DNA of 64,000 nucleotides from Cognaticolwellia beringensis (GCF_002076895.1 NZ_CP020465.1:2232001-2296000); one strand, 5' to 3'. Shown: positions 36,460 to 46,414, counted from the first letter of the stretch. Program-made: numbers and translations. Notes: a model not told the origin generated them from the letters alone.

Positions 36460-37635
36460 TCAATATAAACTTTCATGAATCAGTGCCTTCATTGCACTGA
36501 TTATCATCTTATCCGATATATAATACCGCTTATGTTGTAGGATCCTTAGCGCTAAATACCCATAAGATAGCACACGCTTAGTTTTCACCGAGTTTGCTTG
36601 GAATTGCCGATGATAGCCTGCTGATTCCGCTGCCTTGCCTACACAATATAGATAAAATTGAACCATCATACTTAACAGTAAAATAACCTGCAGCCTTTCT
36701 ACTGAACGGCTTAAACTACGAGACAAGCCTAAGCCATAGTATTCATTTTTACAGTCTCTAAAGGATTCTTCAATGGCCATTCTTCGTTTATACATATTCA
36801 CTAAATGCTGCGGTTTAAATGTATTTCTAGGTAAATTAGATACTAAGAACCAAGGCTCTTTAGCTGACTTTGAACTCTTTATATTGGTTTTACATTTTGT
36901 GGTTACGCCCTTTCGATTAAGCTTATGGCGATACATCTTTCGTCCTTTGAATAAGACACCACGACAAACAAATTGATGAGCCTTTGATAAGATTACGCCT
37001 TTGAGCTCACTTGCTATAGAGAGCGCAAGATGGTGACATTTGCTCACATAATGCCAATCGCTTTCACCTTGACGTTGGCATTTTACAGTGCCTCTTGTCC
37101 TTGCAAGCCAGTACCATTGCTGAGCCTCGATCGCTTTAAACCACGGGATTTTAAAGCCCGCATCCGTGCATATAATAGGCTGAATATCTTCAGGTAATAT
37201 CTTTTTTAAATTAGCAATGAAGTTCAAGTGTACTTGGTGGTTCGTGTGTTTACTTTCAGGATGAACTTCCTCATAGATCGTAACTGCACGTCCTCCAATA
37301 GAAATGGCGGCTCTGAGCATGACGAAGTTATAGTTGTAGACGGTGGACCAGTCCACATGAATAAGTGGGTGGGGTGTCGTAATAAACAGCCGTGCAATGT
37401 CCTGGTAAAATGACTGCCTATTCTGATATAAAGGCTGACTCCCAAGCAGTCTATCGATACGTTTTATCGCGTGTTTTTCTGATTTACCCTGCAAGCTAGC
37501 AGCGTGTCTTCCCATCGAGGTTAAGGTCAATGCCGCACCATTGATGAGACTATCAGCAGCAGTAAAAAGAGATTTTGTAATTCTAGGATCTAAAGTGTTT
37601 GAATCAAAGGTGAATAAGTCTGATAATGAAGGCAT
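36460..37635 (-). CDS. IS10-like transposase (IS4 family DDE), copy 2
   Basis: Amino-acid sequence identical to the transposase of copy 1 (391 residues, DDE residues in VDWS, TDAGF and the YREK box). With both copies intact, each end of the 31-kb glycan region is potentially mobile. The same AGCGCTTG/CAAGCGCT foldback is present ahead of its start at 37636-37698. Confidence 0.95.
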   Translation of the reverse strand: MPSLSDLFTFDSNTLDPRITKSLFTAADSLINGAALTLTSMGRHAASLQGKSEKHAIKRIDRLLGSQPLYQNRQSFYQDIARLFITTPHPLIHVDWSTVYNYNFVMLRAAISIGGRAVTIYEEVHPESKHTNHQVHLNFIANLKKILPEDIQPIICTDAGFKIPWFKAIEAQQWYWLARTRGTVKCQRQGESDWHYVSKCHHLALSIASELKGVILSKAHQFVCRGVLFKGRKMYRHKLNRKGVTTKCKTNIKSSKSAKEPWFLVSNLPRNTFKPQHLVNMYKRRMAIEESFRDCKNEYYGLGLSRSLSRSVERLQVILLLSMMVQFYLYCVGKAAESAGYHRQFQANSVKTKRVLSYGYLALRILQHKRYYISDKMIISAMKALIHESLY

Positions 37636-37698
37636 AGCGCTTGTATTTGGTATATTTGTTTTTTGTGGTGATTAACATTTTACCAGATATCAAGCGCT
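37636..37698 (-). promoter_or_regulatory. Foldback at the transposase start, copy 2
   Basis: The same pairing arms as in copy 1 (AGCGCTTG near the outer end, CAAGCGCT adjoining the ATG) occur on the reverse strand. They may shield the start codon in transcripts that read in from the right flank. Confidence 0.45.
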
Positions 37699-37983
37699 TA
37701 CTTCTTAAACTTGTGGGGATTCCTCAGGCTAAAGCCCAACCCACAAAAAGCCTACGGGTGATGATGTGGCGTTGGTAATTTTTTGTAGGTCGGACTTTAG
37801 TCCGTCAAATGGGTTAGCGGGCGGTTTACGTGAAGCTTGATGGGCTAAAGCCCAACCTACAAAGAGCCTGTGGGTGATAGTATTAAACGTGATGGGCTAA
37901 AGCCCAACCTACAGGTGACTTTATTCACTGCATCTGTGTGTTTGCTTATAATCTCTTAATAGGGATATTCATTGGAGAGGGAA

Positions 37984-39117
37984 ATGAACAAAAATTTTGC
38001 TTTATTATTCAGTTTTTCATTATTGATTATGGCTGGTTGCTCTGAGTCTGATCAGGCATACAACGAAGTTAATGATAGTGAATTGATAAAAGCTTCAGCT
38101 GAAATTAATCGGCAAAACTTCGACGATTTTCCGTTTCATGATGTGCCAGAGTGGCGCTATGATGTTGCCGAATACCAAGGCCCTTATTCTGAATCGGGTG
38201 AGTATTATCAAGAGCAAAATATTATTGCCCCCGCTGCGTTAAGAAACACTGTGCCCATTGGTCAAGGTGATTGGCTGGTTGCAGAACTTTATACCCGAAC
38301 AGAAAAGCCTATTGTGCTTGATTATATAGATGTTGTACCTGACCCCATTAATGCTAAGAACCAAGTGCTAAAAATTAGTACCCCAGATCATACTGATGGT
38401 GTTGTGCTGCGTTCTAAAAATCCATTACCACCAAAATATCGTATCAGTTTAAAAATTGGTTTTGCTAATTACGGTAATGAAACAAAGCTCAATGGTTATA
38501 ACGACGGTACTGAAAGTGCTGAGCCTTGGAGGGCGTTATCAAGTGTTGGCCATAACGGCTTTTATTGGTTAGCAATACTAGATAGTCCCCCTAAACCTCA
38601 TAATAATATTTGGATACATCATCATCGAAAATTTGTCATTGATAGCTGGAACAGGAAAGACTTTAATCATACGGTAAATGTGATTGCACTCGATGGAAAA
38701 AGTGAAACCCATCAGGCGTTTGGTAAAAAATTTATTAGTTATGTTGATGGCGGTTGGCAAAAAATATCTGACGTACCGGTTGATTATTACCTACCTGATG
38801 AATGGTATACCGTTACTTTTACGCGTACGGCTTTATATTATGAATATGCGATTGAAGGCCGATTTAAAAACGCTGGGCAAACTATATATACCGATAGAAT
38901 AGATTATCGAAAAAATTGTATTTATCATTACAATCAAACGCCAGAAGAGCTAGTGCCCGATTGCATTGATAATAGGCAGCAAGTTTTTTCGGGGAAAAAT
39001 TTTACAGCGTGGCCTAGTGGTAGTGCTTATCCAGAATATTTTATGTTTGGTGAACCCCATATTAATTATTATGAAGGCAGTGTTTTAGTTGATGATATTA
39101 CCTTCGAGGTTTTGTAA
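37984..39117 (+). CDS. Lipoprotein with probable concanavalin-like carbohydrate-binding or lyase fold
   Basis: A 377-residue lipoprotein (lipobox IMAGC, Cys19). I do not recognise a named family. The mature protein is rich in beta-type sequence with aromatic and His residues: HNGFYWLAILDSPPKPHNN, IWIHHHRKFVIDSWNRKDF, EWYTVTFTRTALYYEYAIEG and the ending VLVDDITFEVL. That pattern recalls jelly-roll lectin/glucanase and alginate-lyase-like domains, but no catalytic signature can be claimed. The ATG is preceded by GGAGAGGG; an in-frame TTG further up lies over this ribosome site. Its 3' end overlaps the convergent exosortase gene by 33 bases. A glycan-binding or glycan-cleaving role at the outer membrane is inferred from context. 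Confidence 0.6.
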   Translation: MNKNFALLFSFSLLIMAGCSESDQAYNEVNDSELIKASAEINRQNFDDFPFHDVPEWRYDVAEYQGPYSESGEYYQEQNIIAPAALRNTVPIGQGDWLVAELYTRTEKPIVLDYIDVVPDPINAKNQVLKISTPDHTDGVVLRSKNPLPPKYRISLKIGFANYGNETKLNGYNDGTESAEPWRALSSVGHNGFYWLAILDSPPKPHNNIWIHHHRKFVIDSWNRKDFNHTVNVIALDGKSETHQAFGKKFISYVDGGWQKISDVPVDYYLPDEWYTVTFTRTALYYEYAIEGRFKNAGQTIYTDRIDYRKNCIYHYNQTPEELVPDCIDNRQQVFSGKNFTAWPSGSAYPEYFMFGEPHINYYEGSVLVDDITFEVL

Positions 39118-40584
39118 TTCAGCTTTACATTGACGTTGTTGACAAGGTATAAATTTCCAATGCAGCTTGGTCTGATTAATATTCTTAGCCGCCATAGTTA
39201 ACCGGGCTATTTTAAATGCTCTAAGTGACCCAAACTGTTGTTGGTTTATTTCATAACTGGCAACAATTACCGCCGCTTTACCTGCCTTAAATACGATATG
39301 TGTTTTCTGGTTTTGATCTACATCTTCATTTATAGATTGCCAACCATTAGGGATTAAATCATTCTCGTAGTAACTTGGCTTACCGTCTAACTCTTTACCA
39401 TTAAAGAAATAGGTAAGCTCGACAATTCCGCTGTCTTTTGAGGTTAACTTGCGAGTAACAAAAGCATAAAAATGAATTTGTGGCTTTATTTCAAATGCGT
39501 CATCACTGGTTAAATTACTATCGTCAGGAGCAAGTATCAGCATGGTGCTGACAGTGGTTGATGACAAAGCCAGTAATACTAATAAAACAGCTAAAGCACG
39601 CTTGTTGGTGTAGCTTTCAACTTGTGATGTGTTTATATGTTCAGTTGATTCTGGAAGTGAGTCTGAATCTGGTGCTGTTAAATCAATATCAGCACACTTA
39701 TTACCCCACCAAAATAAAATGAACATAAAAGGTACGAACAAATACCAGCCAAAGGTATTATGATCTTCCATTAGGCTACTCTCCATATTGGTATAGTCAC
39801 CAATTAATATGAGTGCGGTTATTCTTATCCAGTTAGTCAGTAGCGCTCCAAAAATAGCGAGGGCAAAAAAAACAAACGCCTTTTTGGCATTTTTAATATA
39901 TAGAAACCTGAAGAGTGTGCTGATCGCTAATGAAACGATCATGTATCTTAAACCACTACAGCCGTCGGCTATTTCAAATACGCCCGCAGGAATAGTAACA
40001 AAGTTACCTTCTACATAAGTCGGCACACCAGTAAAACTCATAAAGTAGGTGACTACGCTGACTGATATTTCTTGTAGTATATTGGTCAGCATGCCCCAAA
40101 CAGGCATGATAAAAATTAAAAATATGCTAGGGAAAACTATATACCGGTTCAATTTATAAAGCATATTAATGCTAGTGACTAAAACTGCTAACAGAGAGCA
40201 CCAGTAACCTAAACTAATTTGGGCGTTGCTCGTTATGAATAATGCTAAACAAGAACAAATAAATATGACTGTTGCAGGAAATGATAATTTTTCTCGAAAA
40301 TTCAACTTGCCTGCTTTTTGCAGTATATAGAACAAATATAGAGAAATAATGGGAATTAAGTAGGCGTGAGAGTATGTACCGTCATCAAAACTATGGCGCC
40401 ATAAAGTCACCAAAATAGGCATGTTTAATAATGAAACGGTGAAAGAAATGAGCAAAATCCCTAAAAGCGGAGCTTTAAAGAAAGTACTGAAGATTTCAAT
40501 GAGTTTATTCAATTTTATCATGCGTCTTAATTTATAATTATCAGGTGAATAAATGAAAAGTTGATTATAATGATAAACTTCCAT
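39085..40584 (-). CDS. xrtA: Exosortase A with EpsI-like C-terminal domain
   Basis: A polytopic transpeptidase-like protease of 499 residues that would cut PEP-CTERM proteins at their C-terminal sorting signal. The exosortase part (about 30-295) has about eight membrane segments. The catalytic set is Cys209 in ADGCSGLRYM, Arg254 in NWIRITA and His275 in MEDHNTFGW. After a hydrophilic linker and one membrane segment (330-352) comes a periplasmic EpsI-like domain to the C-terminus (YFNGKELDGKPSYYENDLIP). Many exosortase A proteins have this fusion. The start at 40584 or an internal Met at 40521 are both possible. It diverges from the TPR lipoprotein gene and converges on the lectin-like gene. 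Confidence 0.93.
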   Translation of the reverse strand: MEVYHYNQLFIYSPDNYKLRRMIKLNKLIEIFSTFFKAPLLGILLISFTVSLLNMPILVTLWRHSFDDGTYSHAYLIPIISLYLFYILQKAGKLNFREKLSFPATVIFICSCLALFITSNAQISLGYWCSLLAVLVTSINMLYKLNRYIVFPSIFLIFIMPVWGMLTNILQEISVSVVTYFMSFTGVPTYVEGNFVTIPAGVFEIADGCSGLRYMIVSLAISTLFRFLYIKNAKKAFVFFALAIFGALLTNWIRITALILIGDYTNMESSLMEDHNTFGWYLFVPFMFILFWWGNKCADIDLTAPDSDSLPESTEHINTSQVESYTNKRALAVLLVLLALSSTTVSTMLILAPDDSNLTSDDAFEIKPQIHFYAFVTRKLTSKDSGIVELTYFFNGKELDGKPSYYENDLIPNGWQSINEDVDQNQKTHIVFKAGKAAVIVASYEINQQQFGSLRAFKIARLTMAAKNINQTKLHWKFIPCQQRQCKAELQNLEGNIIN

Positions 40585-40824
40585 ACAAGCTTTATCAGTA
40601 TAGTGATTAAGTTAACAAGGTTTTAAGGGTTTGTCTTTATTTAAAGATATAAAAACGGTTATATTTAATAAATACAATAAGTAATGAGTTTTTTAGAGTA
40701 AGCATTATCGTAACAATAACGTGAGTTTTACACATAGCTTTATAAAAAATTATTAGGTAGGTTACTTTAATTCATTGAGAAGTGCATACTAAACAATAAA
40801 ATTAAAACACAGGGAGTTGGTATC

Positions 40825-43578
40825 TTGAAATTCAATCAATTAGCAGCGTATATTGGGGTTGCCGTTTTTATTTCTGCTTGCGGCGAAAGTATAACTTCAC
40901 AAGAGCATATTGCCAACGCGAAGTCTGCGATAGAAAGAAACGAGCTGAGTATAAGTGAAATAGAATTAAAAAATGCTTTAAAAGTTGATGGAAAAAGTGC
41001 AGAAGCACGGTTTTTACTTGGTCAACTATATTTATCTCAAGGTGATAGTTTAGTTGCTGTAAAAGAATTAGAGCGAGCGCATTCATTAAATTACGACGGT
41101 AATAAAGTTGTACCATTACTCGCTAGGGCTTATTTGCTAGCTGAAAGCTATGAAGATATTTCAAGTTTAGATGACGACGGTAAAGACTTAGTTATTGACA
41201 GTAAAATTAAATTCTTAGCCTTTAAAAGTATTGCTGCTGTACTTAGCGAAAAATTTGAATTAGCTCAAGAGCTTACCCTGCAAATAATCTCGTTGTCTGA
41301 GACCAACTCCTATTCTCTGTTAGCTAGTGCTTATGTTAACTTTGCCGAAAATAATAATGAACAAGCACTTTCTTTAGTATCAAAAGCCTTACTAGCTGAC
41401 TCTGAAAATATTGATGCCTTTTTGTTAAAAGGTCATGTCTCTTTTGCTTTAAATAAATTTGCCAGTGCGGCAGAAAATTACAAGAAATATAATGAATTAC
41501 AGCCAAAAGTGGGCGTAACAAAATTATTTATTGCTAATTCATTATTACGTGACAATCAATATGATGAAGCTGAAAAATATGCTGATGATATTCTTGCATC
41601 TATCAGTGAGCAACCGCTAGCAAATTATATAAAAGCCGTGGCGATGTTCGAAAAAAAGGACTATACCAATGCAAAGTCGCATGCAGAAACGGCGCTTAAT
41701 CAAAACTATAATTTACCCGTTTTAAAATTAATTGCCGGTACAAGTGCATTTAATTTAAATAATTATGAAAGCGCATATCATCATTTAAACGTTATTGTAA
41801 AACAAATGCCAGCTAATCATTATTCAAGGAAAATATTGGCGATAAGCCAACTTCAGTTGGGGTTAATTGATGATATAAATGAAACACTCATTGGTTTTAA
41901 CGCGACGACTTCTGAAGAAGTACGTTTTTTATCTAGCTTGAGCTTTCAACTGGCAGAACTAGGCGCCCTTGACGAAGCTAAAGTTATAGCAAAACAAGCT
42001 AATGAGAATGCAACCGAGTCGAATGCTGAGCAAAGTGTGCGTAGTGGCATATTAAAATTAATGACCAATGATCCTTCTGGGGTTGAAGATTTAGAATTAG
42101 CGCTGGAAGCAAACCCAAATCTTGAAGGTGCAGAGCTTGCAATTGCCTTTGCGGCATTACAAACAGGTGATTACGATAAAGCACTTAAAGTTGCTAAGAA
42201 ATGGCAAGAAAAGCAGCCTGACATCGCGGGTAGTTATAATATGCTTGCGGCTGTTTATATTGCACAACAAAAAAATGAGCTAGCTACCCAAGCATTACAA
42301 ACAAGTTTACTCAAAGATGCCAATAATCTATATGCGCTTACTGAGTTAGCGAAACTTAATTTTACTGAGGGTAATAAAATTGACGCTGAAAAATACGCCC
42401 TGCGTGCGGTTGATCAGTATCCAGACAATGCTAAGGCTTTGCGCTATTACTATGCTTCAAAACCTGATGAACAAGCTTTAGCTAAAATTGAACAGGCTTA
42501 TCAAAAAAGTAGCGATAATATTGCATTAAGTTTGTTATATATTGACGCGCTTATTAATTCAAACGATTTGACCCAAGCGTTAGTTATTGCTAATGGTATG
42601 GAAAGCAGTGTTAAAACACCTAAAAAATTATGGTTACAGCGTATTTCGATTTATAAAAAACAACAGAATGAGCTGCAATTAATTACCACGATTGAAGAAT
42701 GGTTAAAGGCTAATCCTTATCATATTGAACCTGTGTTAATGATCTCTGATTATTACGTTAACCAAAGACAAATAGACAAGGCATTACCGTATCTCGATAA
42801 AGCGTTGTCTGATCATCAGAAAGACAGCTTAATTATTAAATTGGTAAAAGTTCAATTGCTATTGGACATCAATAAGCTGTTTGAAGCCAAAAAACTTTTT
42901 CAAGATCCTCAGTTGCAGAGTGTTAAATCTGAGGTGAAATCAGGACTAGAAGGACGTATCGCTTTTCTCGAAAAAGACTTTACCAAGGCTGTTGAAAAGC
43001 TTACTCATTTTTATCAAGCTTATCCATCACGTAAAAATGTGGTCTTACTTTCACTAGCGTATATAGCTGATAATCAAGCGGTACAAGCACAGCAAATTCT
43101 GCGGGAGTATTTGGCAAAAAATGAGCAAGACGACCAAGTTCGAATGATGTTGGCTGATAGCTATCTAACTACAGAGGTTGAAAAAGCTATTTTAACTTAC
43201 GAAAAAATTATTATTAATGAACCTAATAATGTCATTGTTCTAAATAATCTTTCATGGCTATACTTGGAAAAAGGCGAATTAGACAAAGCACAATTACACT
43301 CTAAAGCCGCGATTGATCTTGCTCCTGAAAATCCAAATGTTATTGATACGCGTGGTATGGTTCTATTAAAGTCGGGTAAAAATGTAGAAGCATGGAAAAA
43401 ATTATCAGAGGCATATAAGTTGTCTAATGGTAAGGATATATCAATAGCGTTGAATTACGCAGAAGCGTTACTCGCAAATAAACGAAATCAGGATGCTGCT
43501 AAATTGTTGATAAAAATTAAAGTTAACAGCATTGATGATATGAATCGTAAGAATAAATTAATGGCATTAGCAATTTAG
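40825..43578 (+). CDS. PEP-CTERM system TPR-repeat lipoprotein (PrsT-like), first copy
   Basis: A 917-residue outer-membrane or periplasmic lipoprotein (lipobox FISAC, Cys19) built almost wholly of tetratricopeptide repeats, from about residue 30 to the end. It matches the PrsT type associated with exosortase A, thought to help the transport or assembly of the extracellular matrix. Typical repeat text is NAKSAIERNELSISEIELKN, EARFLLGQLYLSQGDSLVAV and LNNLSWLYLEKGELDKAQLH. The start codon is TTG, eight bases after AGGGAG; the signal peptide begins exactly there, so this rare start is convincing. A close paralogue follows 58 bases downstream. Confidence 0.9.
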   Translation: MKFNQLAAYIGVAVFISACGESITSQEHIANAKSAIERNELSISEIELKNALKVDGKSAEARFLLGQLYLSQGDSLVAVKELERAHSLNYDGNKVVPLLARAYLLAESYEDISSLDDDGKDLVIDSKIKFLAFKSIAAVLSEKFELAQELTLQIISLSETNSYSLLASAYVNFAENNNEQALSLVSKALLADSENIDAFLLKGHVSFALNKFASAAENYKKYNELQPKVGVTKLFIANSLLRDNQYDEAEKYADDILASISEQPLANYIKAVAMFEKKDYTNAKSHAETALNQNYNLPVLKLIAGTSAFNLNNYESAYHHLNVIVKQMPANHYSRKILAISQLQLGLIDDINETLIGFNATTSEEVRFLSSLSFQLAELGALDEAKVIAKQANENATESNAEQSVRSGILKLMTNDPSGVEDLELALEANPNLEGAELAIAFAALQTGDYDKALKVAKKWQEKQPDIAGSYNMLAAVYIAQQKNELATQALQTSLLKDANNLYALTELAKLNFTEGNKIDAEKYALRAVDQYPDNAKALRYYYASKPDEQALAKIEQAYQKSSDNIALSLLYIDALINSNDLTQALVIANGMESSVKTPKKLWLQRISIYKKQQNELQLITTIEEWLKANPYHIEPVLMISDYYVNQRQIDKALPYLDKALSDHQKDSLIIKLVKVQLLLDINKLFEAKKLFQDPQLQSVKSEVKSGLEGRIAFLEKDFTKAVEKLTHFYQAYPSRKNVVLLSLAYIADNQAVQAQQILREYLAKNEQDDQVRMMLADSYLTTEVEKAILTYEKIIINEPNNVIVLNNLSWLYLEKGELDKAQLHSKAAIDLAPENPNVIDTRGMVLLKSGKNVEAWKKLSEAYKLSNGKDISIALNYAEALLANKRNQDAAKLLIKIKVNSIDDMNRKNKLMALAI

Positions 43579-43636
43579 TTGATCAAATAACTGATCATTA
43601 GAGGGTTTTTGCCAGGTATATAATACAGGACGACTA

Positions 43637-46414
43637 ATGTACTTAATAAATAGAAGTAAGAAAATCATTCCATTGTTGGCGTTTACGATTGCAGTAGCAG
43701 GTTGTAGTGGGCAAAAAAGTGATGAAGAATATTTAACACTCGCTAAAGCGTCCATCGCACAAGGCGAGGCTAACGCAGCGATTATTAACTTAAAAAACCT
43801 ATTGAGTGCTAATGCACAAAACGTCGAAGGACGATTTTTATTAGGCAAGTCGTACTTAAATCTAGGTTTGTGGATTTCAGCAGAGAAAGAACTGGAGCGT
43901 GTTTATAAAAAAGGATATGACACCGCGCTTGTTATCCCTTTATTGGCTAAAGCTTATTATCACTTAGGCGATTTAGCCGGCTTAGAAGCGTTGTTGATTC
44001 AGTTGGACTCATTCTCTGAAGAAACTCAAGCGATATTAAAAACTTTTACAGCAATAGCTTACATTAAAGAAGAGAGTATTGAGCAAGGTATTATATATTT
44101 ATACGATGTAGTTGAAGTTGATTATGACTCTAAATATACCGAGCTCAGTAAAGCGTGGAAGCAGGGGATGGATAATAACATTAGCCAAGCCATTGCCACT
44201 GTCGACAGTATTTTAATTAACTCGCCAGAATTTGCAGAAGCGATAGAGTATAAAGCTTACTTGTTCTTTAAAGAGCAAGAGATGGCACAAGCAGCAGAAT
44301 ACTTTGGAAAATATATCGTTTTACATCCTCAAGCACATGAATTACGCATGATGTATGCAATGGCATTAGTGTATTCAGAGAAATATAAAGCTGCAGAGCA
44401 GCAAGTTGATTTACTATTGGTGGGGTTACCAAATAATCCTAAGCTTAATGAAATGAAGGCTCAAACTCGCTTCGCCTTGAACGATTATGAGCAAGCCAAG
44501 CGATATGCGGAAATTGCGCTTAGGGGTAATAACAGTTCTGTACTTGCTAAAGTTATTGCTGGTGTAAGTGCATTTCAATTAAATCAATTAGAGGTAGCCT
44601 ATTCACAATTGAATTCAGTAAGTAATGACTTAAGCTACCAGCACCCAGCTAAAAAATTACTGAATGCGCTGAAATTTCAATTAGGTTACGAACAAGATGT
44701 TTTTGCAGAGCTGTCTAATGTATCCAATGATCAAGTTGACTTGGAAACATTAGGTATTTCGGCTAGTGAATTATTTAGGTTAGGCAAAGTTGCTGAAGCG
44801 AATGCACTCCTGGCTAAGGCGGCTGAAACTGCTCCTGATAATGCTGATGTACTTTATCAACAGGGAGCTTTAAAGTTTTTTTCTGGAGATAATTCTGCAG
44901 CAGGTTATTTTGAAAAAGCGTTAGAGAAAAACCCAGAGCTAGAGTCTGCGATGTCGATGCTGTTATTAGAAAGGTTAAAAGTTAATGATTTCGAGAAAGC
45001 TCTTGAAATTGCCAATAATATAGCTAAAGACAACCCTGAATTATCACTCTCTTATAAAGGAATAATCTATGTTCGTAAGAACGAGTTAGATAATGCTAAA
45101 AAAGCCTTCGAGCAAGTTTTAACGATAAACGAAAATAATACAGGCGCTTACTTCAAGCTTGGCCAAGTGTATGAATTAGAAAAAAACTTTGAGGCTGCGA
45201 TCAAGCAATATCAAAAATCCCTGAACTTAAATATAAATTTACCATTGGTTGTTTCAGCGCTATTAAGAATAGGGCAAGACGTAGAGCATAGAGATAGTGT
45301 GAGAAGTTACTTTGAGCAGTTTGTAAAAACAAATAACAGTGAATTTTTATCGCATATCTATCTAACGGCTTTTTATATTGTAAAAGGTGAATTAGACACT
45401 GCTGAGAGTATTGTAAGTCAAGGACTTGTGCGTTTACCTAATAATATTCAGTTGTTGATGCTTAAAGGCAAAGTGCAAGCGAATAATAAACATTATGATG
45501 ATGCGATTGAAAGCTTTAACAAAGTGCTAAAGTTAAATGCTTTTAGTCCTGAAACTTTGATTGCAAAGTCTAATGTATTAGAGCTTAAAGGAAGTTTTTC
45601 TGATGCTATTGAAGTACAGAAAAAGGGTGTTGCGCTAATGCCTAATTCCCCTGTTCATAAGTTACAGCTGGCGCAGTTATATATTAAAAATAATGATTTA
45701 AAGAATGCATCAGAAATTTTAACTGAACTACAATTGTCAGACAAACCCAACATTCATATAGAACGTTTAATTGGCAAAGTGGCTTTTTTAAATAATGATT
45801 TTTCAAAAGCACATCATATCTTAGCTGAAGTGGTTAAAACAATTAATTCTGAAGAAGTTATATTCCAATTGTCGACATCATTACAACAGTTAAATCGCTC
45901 AGTAGAGGCTTTGGCTGTTATCGAACGCTATAAAAAGTCGGGTAAAGCACACAATACTTTAGATTTGGAATTGAAATATGCTGAGTTGTTAGAAAAAGAG
46001 CAGCCTAATAAAGCATTGCAAGTTTACATGAAGATATTAGATAAATCTGATCGACATTATTCAATGCTAAATAACGCGGCGATGCTATTCTTGAAACAAG
46101 GAAACCATCAACAAGCGATTAATTATGCACGTGAGGCATTAGCTGCAGTGCCGGATAATAGTTCGGTACAAAATACATTGGGATTAACACTTTTAGCCGT
46201 TGGCCAAAACAAAGAAGCTGAAAGACATTTACAGCAAGCGTCTACGGCTAATCAACATAATGCTAATTATAAAGTACATTTGGCTCAAGCATTATTTGCT
46301 AATGGTAAAGCCGATAAAGCAAAATCGTCAATGCTTAATATGAATAGTAAAGAATTGAATGACTTTACCTTACCTAGGTATCAAGCTTTAACTAAAATAC
46401 TTGGTATAAACTGA
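43637..46414 (+). CDS. PEP-CTERM system TPR-repeat lipoprotein (PrsT-like), second copy
   Basis: A 925-residue TPR lipoprotein (lipobox AVAGC, Cys23) with the same architecture and local wording as the preceding gene, for example DEEYLTLAKASIAQGEANAA, EGRFLLGKSYLNLGLWISAE and LLNALKFQLGYEQ. TPRs run from about residue 35 to 900. It is a diverged tandem duplicate, not a recent copy. The ATG has a GGACGA-type ribosome site. It precedes the PEP-CTERM substrate by 139 bases, so it may share transcription with it, although the substrate has its own sigma-54 promoter. Confidence 0.9.
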   Translation: MYLINRSKKIIPLLAFTIAVAGCSGQKSDEEYLTLAKASIAQGEANAAIINLKNLLSANAQNVEGRFLLGKSYLNLGLWISAEKELERVYKKGYDTALVIPLLAKAYYHLGDLAGLEALLIQLDSFSEETQAILKTFTAIAYIKEESIEQGIIYLYDVVEVDYDSKYTELSKAWKQGMDNNISQAIATVDSILINSPEFAEAIEYKAYLFFKEQEMAQAAEYFGKYIVLHPQAHELRMMYAMALVYSEKYKAAEQQVDLLLVGLPNNPKLNEMKAQTRFALNDYEQAKRYAEIALRGNNSSVLAKVIAGVSAFQLNQLEVAYSQLNSVSNDLSYQHPAKKLLNALKFQLGYEQDVFAELSNVSNDQVDLETLGISASELFRLGKVAEANALLAKAAETAPDNADVLYQQGALKFFSGDNSAAGYFEKALEKNPELESAMSMLLLERLKVNDFEKALEIANNIAKDNPELSLSYKGIIYVRKNELDNAKKAFEQVLTINENNTGAYFKLGQVYELEKNFEAAIKQYQKSLNLNINLPLVVSALLRIGQDVEHRDSVRSYFEQFVKTNNSEFLSHIYLTAFYIVKGELDTAESIVSQGLVRLPNNIQLLMLKGKVQANNKHYDDAIESFNKVLKLNAFSPETLIAKSNVLELKGSFSDAIEVQKKGVALMPNSPVHKLQLAQLYIKNNDLKNASEILTELQLSDKPNIHIERLIGKVAFLNNDFSKAHHILAEVVKTINSEEVIFQLSTSLQQLNRSVEALAVIERYKKSGKAHNTLDLELKYAELLEKEQPNKALQVYMKILDKSDRHYSMLNNAAMLFLKQGNHQQAINYAREALAAVPDNSSVQNTLGLTLLAVGQNKEAERHLQQASTANQHNANYKVHLAQALFANGKADKAKSSMLNMNSKELNDFTLPRYQALTKILGIN

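Larger units (their letters stand above)
36438..37727 (-). mobile_element. IS10-like insertion sequence (IS4 family), copy 2, 1290 bp
   Basis: Same length and same ends as copy 1, in the opposite orientation. GCTAAAGC flanks both sides as an 8-bp direct repeat (9 bp if a shared terminal base is counted). It lies in the palindrome GGGCTAAAGCCC of array B, the counterpart of the GGACTTTAGTCC hit by copy 1. It is complete and its transposase frame is intact. Confidence 0.95.
35788..37913. repeat. REP-like tandem array B, interrupted by an IS
   Basis: Seven units of 116-117 bp start near 35789, 35905, 36021, 36137, 36253, 36370 and, beyond the IS, 37784. Each has TGTAGGTCGGACTTYAGTCC, then GGGTTAGCGGGCGATTAACA with variation, then GATGGGCTAAAGCCCAACCT and a spacer with GCCTGCGGGTGATGATGTGG. 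The two palindromes in each unit are inverted relatives and match the logic of array A, with different spacers. A last half-unit ends at 37913. No gene other than the transposase lies here. Confidence 0.92.

Noticed and set aside
3984..37727. A classical composite transposon
   Set aside because: The two IS copies each have their own target duplications (ACTTTAGT and GCTAAAGC), which shows independent insertions and not one joint transposition event.
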